Positions 8,334 to 17,312 of a DNA stretch of 64,000 nucleotides are shown here, one piece after another. Source of the DNA: Streptomyces sp. TRM70350 (GTDB taxonomy: Bacteria; Actinomycetota; Actinomycetes; Streptomycetales; Streptomycetaceae); the NCBI RefSeq assembly GCF_019219825.1, contig NZ_JAHUXH010000007.1, positions 1 to 64,000 of the forward strand, given 5' to 3'. A program made the translations under genes and the position numbers. The notes under the pieces were generated by a model. The model did not search any database. It worked only from the letters and a program-made list of their open reading frames with translations, and was not told where the DNA came from. Positions within the stretch are counted from its first letter, which is position 1. Every line of letters begins with the position of its first letter.

Positions 8334-8588
8334 CTGTTGTCGGGGTTCGCCGCGTCTTCTGTTCTCGGGGTACGCCGCGTCTTCTGTTCCCGGGGTACGC
8401 CGCGTCTTCTGTTCCCGGGCGTTCGCCGGGCTACTGTTCCCGGGCGTTCACCGCGCCTTCTGTACCCGGGCGCTCGCCGGGCTACTGTTCCCGGGCGTTC
8501 ACCGCGTCATCTGTTCCCGGGCATTCACCGCGCCTTCTGTTCCCGGGCATTCACCGCGTCATCTGTTCCCGGGCATTCACCGCGTCTT
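8334..8588 (-). repeat. Tandem array of about ten 25/26-bp repeats
   Basis: The gap between the MFS gene and the third ATP-grasp gene is filled by ten head-to-tail units of 25 or 26 bp. On the plus strand each begins CTGTTCCCGGG and ends CCGCGTCTT or a close variant. Most units carry the palindrome CCCGGG. Units 1-3 (8334-8408) are one subtype (GGGGTACGCC); later units alternate CGTTCACCGCG, CATTCACCGCG and CGTTCGCCGGG. No unique spacers, so it is not CRISPR. It lies inside the operon transcript. Confidence 0.9.
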
Positions 8589-8594
8589 CGCGGG

Positions 8595-9878
8595 CTATTG
8601 GGAGGGCAGTTCGCGCATGGTCCGCAGGGGTGAGAAGAACACCGGCAGCCACGCGACCGACAGGGTCACGGCGCCTGTCCACAGGGCGGCGCGTACGGAG
8701 GCGTACTCGCCGATGACCGCGGCGAGTCCGGCTCCGATCGCCAGCGCTCCGGTGAACAGGAAGCGCATGGTGGCGTTCATCCGGCCCAGCAGCGCGTCGG
8801 GGGTGACGCGCTGGCGGAAGCTGACCATCAGCACGTTGTCGACGCCCATGCGGAACGTGACCAGCAGCCAGCATCCGGCGGCCACCCACAGCCACACCCC
8901 GCGGTCCAGGACGAACGGCACGGCGAGGGCGAACGGGGCAGTGGACAGGCCGAAGATCCACGGAACGCGGCCCGCGCCCAGCCACTCCCCCGTCCGACGG
9001 GCCGCGAACGCCCCCAGGAAGACACCGACTCCGCCGACGGACAGGAACACGCCGATCGTCCACACCGGCAGGTGCAGTTCGTCGCGGAACAGCACCGGGA
9101 TCATGGTCGTGATGGTGAAGACGGACAGGTTGGTGACGGCCCCGGCCAGCGCCACCGGCCGCAGCACGGCATGGCCGAACACGAACCGGACGCCTTCGGC
9201 GACCTCCGCCGCGAGGCTCTTGCGCCGGTCCCTGGGCGGCTTCTCCTGTGGTGCGCGGATGCGGGTCAGGCAGAGCGCGGACCACAGGAAGCCCAGCGCG
9301 TTGGCGAGCACGGCGACCGGGGCGGTGAGCGCCGCGACCAGGAAGCCGCCGCCGCCCCGGCCGCCGACCTGGAGTGCCGCGTCCCAGCCGTTCAGCTGGG
9401 CGTTCGCCTGAATCAGCCGGTCCCGGCCGACGAGCTGGGGCAGGCAGCTCTGGGCGGCCACGTCGAAGAGCACGGTGGCGCAGCCGGACAGCAGGACCAC
9501 GGCGTAGAGCTGCTCGATGGTGAGGACGTCCAGCCAGGCGGCGACCGGTACGAAGGCGAGCAGCGCGGTCCGCGCCAGGTCGGTGACGATCATGACGTGG
9601 CGGTAGCGCATCCGGTCCACCCAGGCTCCGGCCGGCAGCCCGATGAGGAGGAAGGCGGCGGTGGACAGCATGCCGAGCAGGCCGACCTGCCCGGGGGAGG
9701 CGTCCAGGGCCTCGATGGCCACCAGCGGCAGCGCGATGTAGCCGATGTGCGTGCCGACCTTGCTGACCACGGCGCCCGCGAACAGCATCCGGAAGTCGTG
9801 GTCGCGCAGGAGGGAACCGGTCTCGGCGGCGCCGCGCGGCGCGGTGCCCTTGCCGTCGGTCGTCCGCGGCTCGGCCAT
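8595..9878 (-). CDS. MFS transporter (probable exporter)
   Basis: A 427-residue, roughly twelve-helix major facilitator protein with the loop-2/3 motif region (GLPAGAWVDRMRYR, near residue 80) and a second pseudo-repeat in the C-terminal half (GAFAARRTGEW). It resembles the enterobactin-exporter-like MFS proteins common in actinobacterial biosynthetic clusters. The start overlaps the stop of the ATP-grasp gene upstream (TGATG). Its position inside a biosynthetic operon argues for export of the product and self-protection; the substrate cannot be read from sequence. Confidence 0.85.
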   Translation of the reverse strand: MAEPRTTDGKGTAPRGAAETGSLLRDHDFRMLFAGAVVSKVGTHIGYIALPLVAIEALDASPGQVGLLGMLSTAAFLLIGLPAGAWVDRMRYRHVMIVTDLARTALLAFVPVAAWLDVLTIEQLYAVVLLSGCATVLFDVAAQSCLPQLVGRDRLIQANAQLNGWDAALQVGGRGGGGFLVAALTAPVAVLANALGFLWSALCLTRIRAPQEKPPRDRRKSLAAEVAEGVRFVFGHAVLRPVALAGAVTNLSVFTITTMIPVLFRDELHLPVWTIGVFLSVGGVGVFLGAFAARRTGEWLGAGRVPWIFGLSTAPFALAVPFVLDRGVWLWVAAGCWLLVTFRMGVDNVLMVSFRQRVTPDALLGRMNATMRFLFTGALAIGAGLAAVIGEYASVRAALWTGAVTLSVAWLPVFFSPLRTMRELPSQ

Positions 9879-11170
9879 CAGGCGCCGTCCCCGGTGCGCG
9901 GGGCGGGCATCGTGCGGAAGCGGAGGATCTCGTCGACCTCGGCGCAGCGGCGTGCCGCGTCCGCCGTGTCCTTGCCGGTGGCGATGACGTATCCCATCGC
10001 CCGGTCCCATCCGGCCCGGATCGCGGGCACCGTGTCGCCGACGTTCATCTGCAGCATGACGCCCGTGTCGGCGCCCGAGAGTTCCACCAGCCCCGGGACG
10101 CCGGGCAGTTTGGCACCGACCGGCGCCTGCCGCACCACCACTCCGGACTCCGTCAGCCGCTCGATCCCGTCGAATCCGGTGATCACGCCCGGTTCGGGGG
10201 CGAAGAAGCGGATGTGTCCGGCGCCGACCGGCTCGGGCGCCCGCTCGGGCAGCTTCTCGATGCCCAGCGGGACGGACAGGAACAGCCGGGAGAAGTCCAG
10301 TCCGTAGGCGCGGCGCAGGATGGAGGGGGTGCCGCCGCCGCCCATGCGGCTGTGCGACTCCAGCATTCTCGGGCCGTCCGCCGTGAGGATGAACTCGGTG
10401 TGGGTGGGGCCTTCCCACAGGCCGACCTCGGTGAGCAGGGCAACGGTCTGGCGGTGGAGTTCGTCCGTCCACTCGGAGCCGTACGCGCCGGGTATGGAGT
10501 GCTCCATCTCGACGAGGTGCTCGTCGAGCACCGACGTCATCAGGGCCACGGGAAGGTGGCGGCCCTCGGCGGAGAACGCCTCGACGCTGATCACCGGGCC
10601 GTCGAGGTACTCCTCGGCCAGCGCCCTGCGGTACCCGGCGGCGGCGAGCTGCTCCCACGCGTCCGCCGCGGCTGCCTCGTCGTCGAGGATGTGCACGTCG
10701 GCGCTGGCGGTGCCGTCGACGGGCTTGACGACGATCCGGCCGCCGACGGCGCGCAGGAACGAGGTGAGGGACCGGGCGCTGTCGACGACCTGGTACCGGA
10801 CCGGGCTGACCCCGGCGCGGGCCAGTGCCTCCCGGGTGAGCACCTTGTCGTACAGGGCGCGTACCGCGGAGACGCTGTTGCCCGGCAGGCCGAGTTGCTC
10901 CACGACGACGGCGGTCGGGACGGCTCCGGCCTCGCTGGTGGTCAGCACCCGCTCGAAGGGGCGTTCCTCGTGCAGCGGGCGGATCGCCTCCAGCAGCGAT
11001 CCGGCGTCGGACAGCTCCGCGTGCACGATGCGCTCGCAGTAGTCGTGGAGCATCTCCTCGTACATGCCGGGCGCGTGGACGAGTACGACGTCCAGGTCGA
11101 GGTCGAGGGCGGACATCACCGAGTGCGAGTGGCCGCCGACGACGGCCACCCGGCGCCTGGTGCTGGTCAT
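9878..11170 (-). CDS. ATP-grasp carboxylate-amine ligase
   Basis: 430 residues with a Rossmann-like N-terminus (VAVVGGHSHSVMSALDLDLDVV), a central ATP-grasp domain (GRIVVKPVDGTASADVHIL near residue 145; the Lys contacts ATP) and the Mg-binding end segment (THTEFILTADGPRMLESHSRMGGGG near 255-275). This is the layout of biotin-carboxylase-like ligases that make dipeptides and amides without an NRPS. It overlaps the preceding ligase gene (ATGA) and the following MFS gene. I infer it couples a cluster-made acid to an amine. Confidence 0.85.
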   Translation of the reverse strand: MTSTRRRVAVVGGHSHSVMSALDLDLDVVLVHAPGMYEEMLHDYCERIVHAELSDAGSLLEAIRPLHEERPFERVLTTSEAGAVPTAVVVEQLGLPGNSVSAVRALYDKVLTREALARAGVSPVRYQVVDSARSLTSFLRAVGGRIVVKPVDGTASADVHILDDEAAAADAWEQLAAAGYRRALAEEYLDGPVISVEAFSAEGRHLPVALMTSVLDEHLVEMEHSIPGAYGSEWTDELHRQTVALLTEVGLWEGPTHTEFILTADGPRMLESHSRMGGGGTPSILRRAYGLDFSRLFLSVPLGIEKLPERAPEPVGAGHIRFFAPEPGVITGFDGIERLTESGVVVRQAPVGAKLPGVPGLVELSGADTGVMLQMNVGDTVPAIRAGWDRAMGYVIATGKDTADAARRCAEVDEILRFRTMPAPRTGDGA

Positions 11171-12426
11171 TCGGTCTCCAGTCGCAGGGTGGCGGTCATG
11201 TGCCGGAACGTGGCGTCGAGTTCGTCCTCGCTGTCCACGGTGAAGATGAGGTGCCCGTGGCCCTGGAACGTCCGCGGTGGTACGAGCAGCTGCTCGCCGG
11301 GGCTCCGGTAGATCTGCACCTCGTCCACCCGAGGGTCGGCGCGCACCTCGTCCAGGCCGGTGACCGTGGTGAGGGTGCCCGCCCGGTCGGGGAAGATGTT
11401 CCAGAAGCCGACGGGAGTAGGCCGCTCGGCCGGTTCGACACGGGGCGCGCGCCCGCGGGCGATGTCCAGCACCGCCTCGACCATGTCGACGCCGGTGGAG
11501 AGCAGCACGGACCGGTAGATGGGGCCGCCGCCCATCCGGGCCGCGGCCTCCAGCACCACGGGTTCGGTGTCACCACGCAGCCGGAACTCGACATGCGTGG
11601 CACCGGTGGTGATGCCCAGCGCCCGGTGCACGGCGACGGTGGCCTCCTCGACCGCCCGCACCGTCTTCTCCGGCAGCCGGGTGGGGGTGCAGGCGTACAC
11701 CTCCTCGAAGGTGGGGCCGGTGGGCAGCGGCTTGTCGTGGATGGCCAGGGTGTGCGTGACGCTGTCGTGGACCAGCGACTCGACGCAGATCTCCGCGCCG
11801 GGCACGAACTCCTCCAGCAGCAGCCCGCCGTCGTACTCCTGGTGCGCGGAGCGGTGCAGCGGATCGTAGGTGAAGCCGTCCCAGGCTCCCTTGAGGAAGC
11901 CGTCGAAGTGTTCGGCGAGCTCGTCCTCGTTGTCCACACTGCGCACGAACATGCTGCCGGTGCCGAGGACCGGCTTCATCACCAGCGGAAAGCCGGTGTG
12001 CCGGGCCACCTCGCGGGCCTCGTCGAGGGACCGGGCGATGCCGTGGCGCGGCTGCGGCACGCCGCCGGCGGCGAACGCCTCGCGCATCGCCCACTTGTCG
12101 CGGGCCAGCCGGGCGGTGCGCTCGCTCACCGAGACCAGCCCGAACTCGGCCGCCACCCGTGCGGCCGAGGGCACGGGGGCCTCGGCGAAGGTGACCACCG
12201 CCGAGAACGGTTCGCTCTCCTCCGCTGCGAGGGCCTGCACCGCGGCGAGCGTCTCCTCGATGCTGCTGGTGTCCGCGATGACGACCCGGTCGACGTACTC
12301 CGCTTCCCACTCGGGGTCCTTCATCACCAGCAGCAGGCGTTCGCCGTGGTCGTGGGCGTACTGCCGGGCCCGCGCCAGATGACGGCGGCGGCTGAGGTTC
12401 TTCTTGTGGAGGACGAGGATGCTCAT
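11167..12426 (-). CDS. ATP-grasp carboxylate-amine ligase
   Basis: 419 residues with the same architecture as its neighbour: nucleotide-binding LVMKPVLGTGSMFVRS near residue 145, an EEFVPGAEICVES segment, and the metal-binding THVEFRL...VVLEAAARMGGG block near 285-305. The two proteins are clearly different, so this is not a recent duplication. An acyl-phosphate mechanism is expected. Two tandem ligases suggest two amide bonds, or alternative partners, in the product. Confidence 0.85.
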   Translation of the reverse strand: MSILVLHKKNLSRRRHLARARQYAHDHGERLLLVMKDPEWEAEYVDRVVIADTSSIEETLAAVQALAAEESEPFSAVVTFAEAPVPSAARVAAEFGLVSVSERTARLARDKWAMREAFAAGGVPQPRHGIARSLDEAREVARHTGFPLVMKPVLGTGSMFVRSVDNEDELAEHFDGFLKGAWDGFTYDPLHRSAHQEYDGGLLLEEFVPGAEICVESLVHDSVTHTLAIHDKPLPTGPTFEEVYACTPTRLPEKTVRAVEEATVAVHRALGITTGATHVEFRLRGDTEPVVLEAAARMGGGPIYRSVLLSTGVDMVEAVLDIARGRAPRVEPAERPTPVGFWNIFPDRAGTLTTVTGLDEVRADPRVDEVQIYRSPGEQLLVPPRTFQGHGHLIFTVDSEDELDATFRHMTATLRLETE

Positions 12427-12448
12427 GGTGGTGGTCTCTGCCTTCCGT

Positions 12449-13297
12449 TCAGGCGAGTTGGGACAGCCGCGTGAACTGGTCGTCGGTGAGCTCGATGTCG
12501 GCGGCCCGCATGTTCTCTTCCAGGTGGGCGATCGAGGAGGTGCCGGGGATCGGGATGACCACGGGTGAGCGGCGCAGCAGCCAGGCGAGGGCCACCTGGG
12601 CGGGCGTGGCGCCGAGTTCCCGGGCGATGCCGGCCACCGGGCTGCCGGGGCCGGCGTGCTCGCCGCGCGCGATGGGGAGCCACGGGATGAAGGCGATGTT
12701 CTCCCGGGTGCAGTGGTCGAGCACCGCTTCGTGGGAGCGGTCGGTCAGATTGAACAGGTTCTGGACGCTCACCACGTCGAAGTAGGTGCGGGCTTCCTCG
12801 ATCTGCTCGACGGTGACCTCGGACAGGCCGAGGTGGCGGACCTTGCCCTCCTGCTGGAGCTGGGCCAGGGCGCCGAACTGGTCGGCGGTCGGCACCTGCG
12901 GGTCGATCCGGTGCAGCTGGTACAGGTCGATGCGCTCCACGCGCAGCCGGCGCAGGCTCAGCTCGCACTGCTGGCGCAGGTACTCGGGGCGGCCGAGCGG
13001 CTTCCACTCCCGCGGGGACGGGCGGCTCTGGCCCGCCTTGGTGGCGATGACGACGTTCTCCGGGTAGGGGTGGAGGGCTTCGGCGAGCTGCTCCTCGTTG
13101 GTTCCGGGGCCGTAGGCGTCCGCGGTGTCGATGAAGTCGACGCCGAGTTCGACGGCGCGGCGGGCGACCTTGAGCGCTCCCTCGGGGTCCGCGGGCAGGC
13201 CCCAGTTCAGCTCGCCGGTGAGCCGCATGGCACCGAAGCCGAGACGGTGGACGGTGAGGTCGCCGCCGAGGGTGAAGGTGGCGGGCTGCTTGGTCAT
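12449..13297 (-). CDS. Aldo/keto reductase
   Basis: A 282-residue NADPH-dependent (alpha/beta)8-barrel reductase. The tetrad is visible: Asp in DFIDTADAYG, Tyr in the same motif, Lys in VIATKAG and His in YQLHRID. The NADP-binding end (VIPIPGTSSIAHLEEN) is present and the length is normal. Its ATG overlaps the stop of the quinone oxidoreductase gene (ATGA). In the pathway it could reduce a carbonyl of the sugar-like or keto-acid intermediate. Confidence 0.9.
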   Translation of the reverse strand: MTKQPATFTLGGDLTVHRLGFGAMRLTGELNWGLPADPEGALKVARRAVELGVDFIDTADAYGPGTNEEQLAEALHPYPENVVIATKAGQSRPSPREWKPLGRPEYLRQQCELSLRRLRVERIDLYQLHRIDPQVPTADQFGALAQLQQEGKVRHLGLSEVTVEQIEEARTYFDVVSVQNLFNLTDRSHEAVLDHCTRENIAFIPWLPIARGEHAGPGSPVAGIARELGATPAQVALAWLLRRSPVVIPIPGTSSIAHLEENMRAADIELTDDQFTRLSQLA

Positions 13298-14304
13298 GCT
13301 GGGTCTCCGATCGTGGTGCTGGGGGTGAGCAGAAGTTTTCCGGTCGAGGCGCGGCTCTCCAGAACCCGATGAGCCTGCCCTGCCGCCTCCAGGGGAAAAC
13401 TGCCGCCGATGTGGACGTCGAGTCGGCCGTCCGCGACGAGGCCGAAGACCTCGGCGGCGCGGCGCGCGAGTTCCTCGGTGGTGGCGATGTGGTGGTCGAG
13501 GTTGGGCCGGGTGACGAACACGGATCCCGCGGTGTTGAGCCGCTGGAGGTCGACGGGGGGCACCCGCCCCCCGGCCTGGCCGAAGAGCGCGAGGGTGCCG
13601 CGCGTCCGCAGCGACGCCAGGCTCGCGTCGAAGGTGGGAGCACCGACGCCGTCGTACACCGCGGCCACCCCTTCGCCGCCGGTCAGCTCCCGCACCGCCG
13701 CGGCGACATCGACGGCGTCCGCGCCGGTGCACAGCACCTGCCAGGCGCCGGCCGCGCGGGCGGTCTTCTCCTTCTCCGGCGCCGAGACGGTGCCGATCAC
13801 CCGTCCGCCGCGCAGCCGCACCAGCTGGGTGAGCAGCAGGCCCATGCCGCCGGCCGCCGCGTGCACCAGCACGGTGTCGCCGGGCCGCACGCGGTGGGTG
13901 TCGTGCGTGAGGTAGTGGGCCGTCATGCCCTGCAGCAGGACCGCGGCCGCGGTCCGGGAGCCGAGGCCGGCCGGGACGGGGACGGCCCGGTGCGCCGGGA
14001 CCACCGCGAGTTCGGCGTATCCGCCCGGCTGGTTGGCCCAGGCGACCCGGTCGCCGACCCGGTGCCGGACGGCGTCGCCGGGCGCCGTCGGGCCGGTGGC
14101 GATGACGACGCCCGCCGCTTCGGCGCCGGGAACGAAGGGCAGCGGGCCGGGATAGGCGCCCGACCGGCGGTAGACGTCGATGAAGTTCACCCCCGCCGCC
14201 TCGACCGCGACCAGCAGCTCTCCCGCGCCCGGCCGCGGATCCGCCACGTCCTCGGTGCGCAGCACGTCCGCGGTGCCGAACTCCCGGACCAGCACGGCCC
14301 TCAT
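13294..14304 (-). CDS. Quinone oxidoreductase-like MDR enzyme
   Basis: A 336-residue medium-chain reductase of the zeta-crystallin/QOR group without zinc ligands. It has an N-terminal GroES-like fold (AAGVNFIDVYRRSG), an NADPH Rossmann segment (VLVHAAAGGMGLLLTQL near residue 150) and a typical end (ESRASTGKLLLTP). These enzymes reduce enones or quinones. A paralogue is at 24037-24999 in the second operon. Its ATG overlaps the aminotransferase stop and its own stop overlaps the aldo/keto reductase start. Confidence 0.9.
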   Translation of the reverse strand: MRAVLVREFGTADVLRTEDVADPRPGAGELLVAVEAAGVNFIDVYRRSGAYPGPLPFVPGAEAAGVVIATGPTAPGDAVRHRVGDRVAWANQPGGYAELAVVPAHRAVPVPAGLGSRTAAAVLLQGMTAHYLTHDTHRVRPGDTVLVHAAAGGMGLLLTQLVRLRGGRVIGTVSAPEKEKTARAAGAWQVLCTGADAVDVAAAVRELTGGEGVAAVYDGVGAPTFDASLASLRTRGTLALFGQAGGRVPPVDLQRLNTAGSVFVTRPNLDHHIATTEELARRAAEVFGLVADGRLDVHIGGSFPLEAAGQAHRVLESRASTGKLLLTPSTTIGDPA

Positions 14305-15269
14305 GACAGCGGGACCTCCGTGATCCACTGCGGGTGGCGGTCGTCCTCGCCGCGCACCAGGCGTCCGTACGCCCGGGACAGCGCACGGGTCACCGGACCG
14401 GGGGTGCCGTCCCGCACGGTCAGACCGTCGATGGTGGTGACGGGAAGCACCTCCCACGCCGTGCCCATGAAGAAGATCTCGTCGGCGAGATACAGCTCGG
14501 TGCGGTCCACCTCCCGCTCCTCGACCGGGATGCCGAGGTCGCGCAGCAGGACCAGCGCGGTGTCCCGGGTGATGCCGGGCAGGACGCCGCTGGTGAGGGA
14601 GGGGGTGACGGCGACGCCGTCGCGCACCAGGGCGAGGCAGGCCCCCGCGCCCTCGCTGACCTTGTGCCGCTCGTTGAGCATGACCGGCCAGTCGTGGCCG
14701 TTCTCCCTGGCCTCCATCAACGCGAGTCGGCCGTTGTGGTAGTTGGAGAACGCCTTGGCGCGCGGCGGCGCCGAGTGCTCGCCCACCCGCAGCCAGGAGC
14801 TGACGGCGGCCCGGCAGCCGCGTTCGGTGTCCAGCGCGCTGCGGAACGGCCAGGAATCGATGATCACCTCGCAGACCGCGCCGGACGGGACCATCTGCTC
14901 CCTGATGATGCCGCGGGGGAAGGCCCACGGCCGCAGATAGGTGTCCTCCCGGTAGCCGTTGAGGGTGAGGAGGTCCACCACGGCCCGGTGCAGTTCGTCG
15001 GCCGGATGCGGCAGCGACAGGCGGCACAGCCGGGCCGAGTCGGCGAGCCGGCGCAGATGGTCGTCGAGCCGGAAGACCAGCAGCCGCTCGCCGTCGGCGG
15101 CGAGGTAGGCCTTGACGCCCTCGAAGACGGCGGCGACCGAGGCGTGGCCGACGGCGTTGACATGGACGGCGGCCTGCTCCCAGGGCACGAGGTCGCCGGA
15201 GCGCCAGAGCCATTCCGGGTGCCCGGCCTGCGGGCTGGCCAGGGTCTCCAGTGCGGATGCGGTGGTCAT
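14301..15269 (-). CDS. Class IV (branched-chain-type) aminotransferase
   Basis: 322 residues of the PLP fold-type IV family. The Schiff-base Lys is in AKAFSNYHNG (about K172). The phosphate-binding and C-terminal motifs are present (SLTSGVLPGITRDT, ELYLADEIFFMGTAWEVLPV). The reaction is transfer of an amino group from glutamate to a 2-keto acid. In a pathway with a PEP-condensing synthase this would turn a 2-keto acid into an amino acid for the ATP-grasp ligases. A housekeeping leucine/valine role is less likely given the context. Confidence 0.9.
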   Translation of the reverse strand: MTTASALETLASPQAGHPEWLWRSGDLVPWEQAAVHVNAVGHASVAAVFEGVKAYLAADGERLLVFRLDDHLRRLADSARLCRLSLPHPADELHRAVVDLLTLNGYREDTYLRPWAFPRGIIREQMVPSGAVCEVIIDSWPFRSALDTERGCRAAVSSWLRVGEHSAPPRAKAFSNYHNGRLALMEARENGHDWPVMLNERHKVSEGAGACLALVRDGVAVTPSLTSGVLPGITRDTALVLLRDLGIPVEEREVDRTELYLADEIFFMGTAWEVLPVTTIDGLTVRDGTPGPVTRALSRAYGRLVRGEDDRHPQWITEVPLS

Positions 15270-15949
15270 ACGACGGGTGTCCCTTCGGTGCGGAAGCCGT
15301 CCGCCGCCAGGTCGTAGTGGGTCAGGGAGGGCAGTACGGCGTCGGCGTGACCGAGTTCGGCCGCGTCGCCGACCGCGTTGGGCACCGCGAGGCAGCGGAC
15401 GCCGGCGGCGCGGGCGGCCCGTACCCCGATCGCCGAGTCCTCGAAGGCGACGGCGTGTGCGGGGGCGCAGTCGAGGACGCGGAGCGCCAGTTCGTACAGG
15501 TCGGGATGGGGCTTGTGGCGTGCCGCCAGGTCGCCGGTCACCAGGGCGGCGAAACGGTCACGTACGCCGAGGCGCTGCAGGTGGTGCGCCACCCAGGCGT
15601 GCGGCGCGCTGGAGACCACCGCGGCCTGCACTCCCCGCGCCCGTGCCGCGTCGAGCAGTTCGCGCACGCCGGGGCGCAGCGGCTGGCTGTCGCACAGCTG
15701 CCGCTTGCGCTCCTTGCGGTCGGCCACCAGGGTCGCGGCCCGCGTGCCGCCGACGCGGGCCGCGAGGTCATCGGCGGCGAGCCGTTCGCCGTCGGCGCGG
15801 CCCACCATGGAGTGCCACAGGCTCTCGGGGAACCGCAGGCCGCACGCGGCGTAGATCTCCCGCCATGCGCGGTGGCCCGCGCTCTCCGTGTCGCAGATCA
15901 GGCCGTCGAAGTCCAGCAGCACGGCGCGGGGCCGCACGGCGGCGGTCAC
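15266..15949 (-). CDS. HAD-superfamily phosphatase
   Basis: 227 residues, beta-phosphoglucomutase-like subgroup. Motif I is DFDGLICDTE near residue 12 (nucleophile Asp and acid/base Asp), motif II is VVSSAP, motif III Lys is in HKPHPDLYE and motif IV is FEDSAIGVRAA. A GTG start overlaps the stop of the oxidase gene upstream (GTGA). In this operon it most simply dephosphorylates a sugar-phosphate or keto-acid phosphate intermediate, as in KDO and nonulosonate routes. Confidence 0.9.
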   Translation of the reverse strand: MTAAVRPRAVLLDFDGLICDTESAGHRAWREIYAACGLRFPESLWHSMVGRADGERLAADDLAARVGGTRAATLVADRKERKRQLCDSQPLRPGVRELLDAARARGVQAAVVSSAPHAWVAHHLQRLGVRDRFAALVTGDLAARHKPHPDLYELALRVLDCAPAHAVAFEDSAIGVRAARAAGVRCLAVPNAVGDAAELGHADAVLPSLTHYDLAADGFRTEGTPVV

Positions 15950-17277
15950 CGCGCCACACCGGTCAGGGCCGGGGCCGTCACCGGGCCGAGTACCTTCTGC
16001 ACGTACTCGTTCGAGAAGACCCCGAGCGGGTCCAGTTCCGCCCGTACGCGCTGGAAGTCCTGCCAGCGCGGGTAGCGGGGCGCGAGCAGCTCGGCCGTGG
16101 CGGTGTGCGCCTTGCCCCAGTGCGGACGGGCCTCGTGTTCGCGCAGGACGCACTCCGCGGCGCGCAGGATCTCGATCTGGTCGGCGGTGCGGGGCACGGT
16201 GAGATTGACGTAGCCGGTCGCCCGCCCGTACGCGGGAGAGAGCGGGACGTCGTCGCCCGCGCCGACCCGTACCAGGACCGAGTACGGGGAGTAGGTGCCC
16301 AGCCGGCGCAGCACGGGCCGCAGGCCGCGCAGGGCGTCGGCCGTGCGCTCCAGGGGCAGCGCGTGTTCCATGGCCAGGAACCGCACCGGCTGCGGGAAGG
16401 TGAACACCCGGTGGCTCGCGTCCGTGTACGTGCTGTCGGGCCACAGGCCGCCCAGCCGCCGGGTGAGCCAGGGCACCGCCGCGGCACCGGCCGCCTTGGC
16501 GACCTGGCCGGTGAGACCGCACCGCACCTCGTCGAGGGTGGCGGCGTAACGGCGCAGCGGAGCGCGCGGCGTGGCGGCCTGCGTGGTGCGGTCGACCGAG
16601 CGGAGCGTGACACGGTCGGTCCACGGCAGCCAGTTGAGGCTCGGATGCTCGCTCTGTGCCGCCCAGTCGGTGAAGCGTTCCAGCAGCGCGTCCAGCGGCT
16701 CGTCGCTCAGCCGCAGCCGGAGGTTGAACTGCGGGACGCAGCGCAGGGTGACGGTGCTCAGGACGCCGAGGGTGCCCAGCGCGGTCCGTACCGCGCCCCA
16801 CAGGTCCGGGTCGCCGTCCGGGCCGATGTCGCGGACCGCGCCGTCGGCGGTGACCAGGCGGACCCGGGCCACCTGCCCGGACAGCGGCGGGTGGGCCAGC
16901 CCGGTGCCGTGGTTGCCGGTGGACAGGGCGCCCGCCACGGTCTGCTCGCCGAGGGTGCCGATGTTCTCCAGGGCGAGGCCCGCGCGGTCCAGCTCCTCGC
17001 ACAGCGCCGCGATGCGGGTGCCCGCGCGGACCGTGACGTGACCGGCGGCGCGGTCCACGGCGATGACACCGGAGTACGAGGTGAGGTCGAGCAGCACACC
17101 GGGAGTCGTCGCCAGGCGGTTGAACGAGTGGCCGGTCCCCACCGCCCGCACCGTCAGTCCGCTGCCGGCGGCCGCCCGCACCGCCTGCACGATCTCATCC
17201 TCACTCGTGGGGCGGACCAGCTGCGCGGGAGCGCAGCCGACCGTGCCGGACCAGGTACGCCAAGTGGATCGCAGCAC
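15946..17277 (-). CDS. FAD-linked oxidase (aldonolactone oxidase type)
   Basis: 443 residues in the VAO family. An N-terminal FAD-binding domain carries GTGHSFNRL, whose His (about residue 50) is the usual covalent flavin attachment, and GTLGEQTVAGALSTGNHGTG. The C-terminal ALO-type domain ends with RPHWGKAHT. Relatives oxidise sugar alcohols or aldonolactones with O2. A GTG start at 17277 is favoured by GAAGGG just upstream. It probably oxidises a hydroxyl on the polyol-like intermediate. Confidence 0.85.
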   Translation of the reverse strand: MLRSTWRTWSGTVGCAPAQLVRPTSEDEIVQAVRAAAGSGLTVRAVGTGHSFNRLATTPGVLLDLTSYSGVIAVDRAAGHVTVRAGTRIAALCEELDRAGLALENIGTLGEQTVAGALSTGNHGTGLAHPPLSGQVARVRLVTADGAVRDIGPDGDPDLWGAVRTALGTLGVLSTVTLRCVPQFNLRLRLSDEPLDALLERFTDWAAQSEHPSLNWLPWTDRVTLRSVDRTTQAATPRAPLRRYAATLDEVRCGLTGQVAKAAGAAAVPWLTRRLGGLWPDSTYTDASHRVFTFPQPVRFLAMEHALPLERTADALRGLRPVLRRLGTYSPYSVLVRVGAGDDVPLSPAYGRATGYVNLTVPRTADQIEILRAAECVLREHEARPHWGKAHTATAELLAPRYPRWQDFQRVRAELDPLGVFSNEYVQKVLGPVTAPALTGVAR

Positions 17278-17312
17278 TGTTTTCCCTTCGTTGTTGACGG
17301 TCCGTCGGCTGG

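Noticed and set aside
8334-8588. CRISPR array
   Set aside because: The units are contiguous with no unique spacers, and no cas genes are nearby.
8303-8716. Plus-strand frames through the repeat array (RVFCSRG-type repeats)
   Set aside because: They are translations of the repeat DNA in the wrong strand for the operon, without a ribosome binding site or conserved domain.
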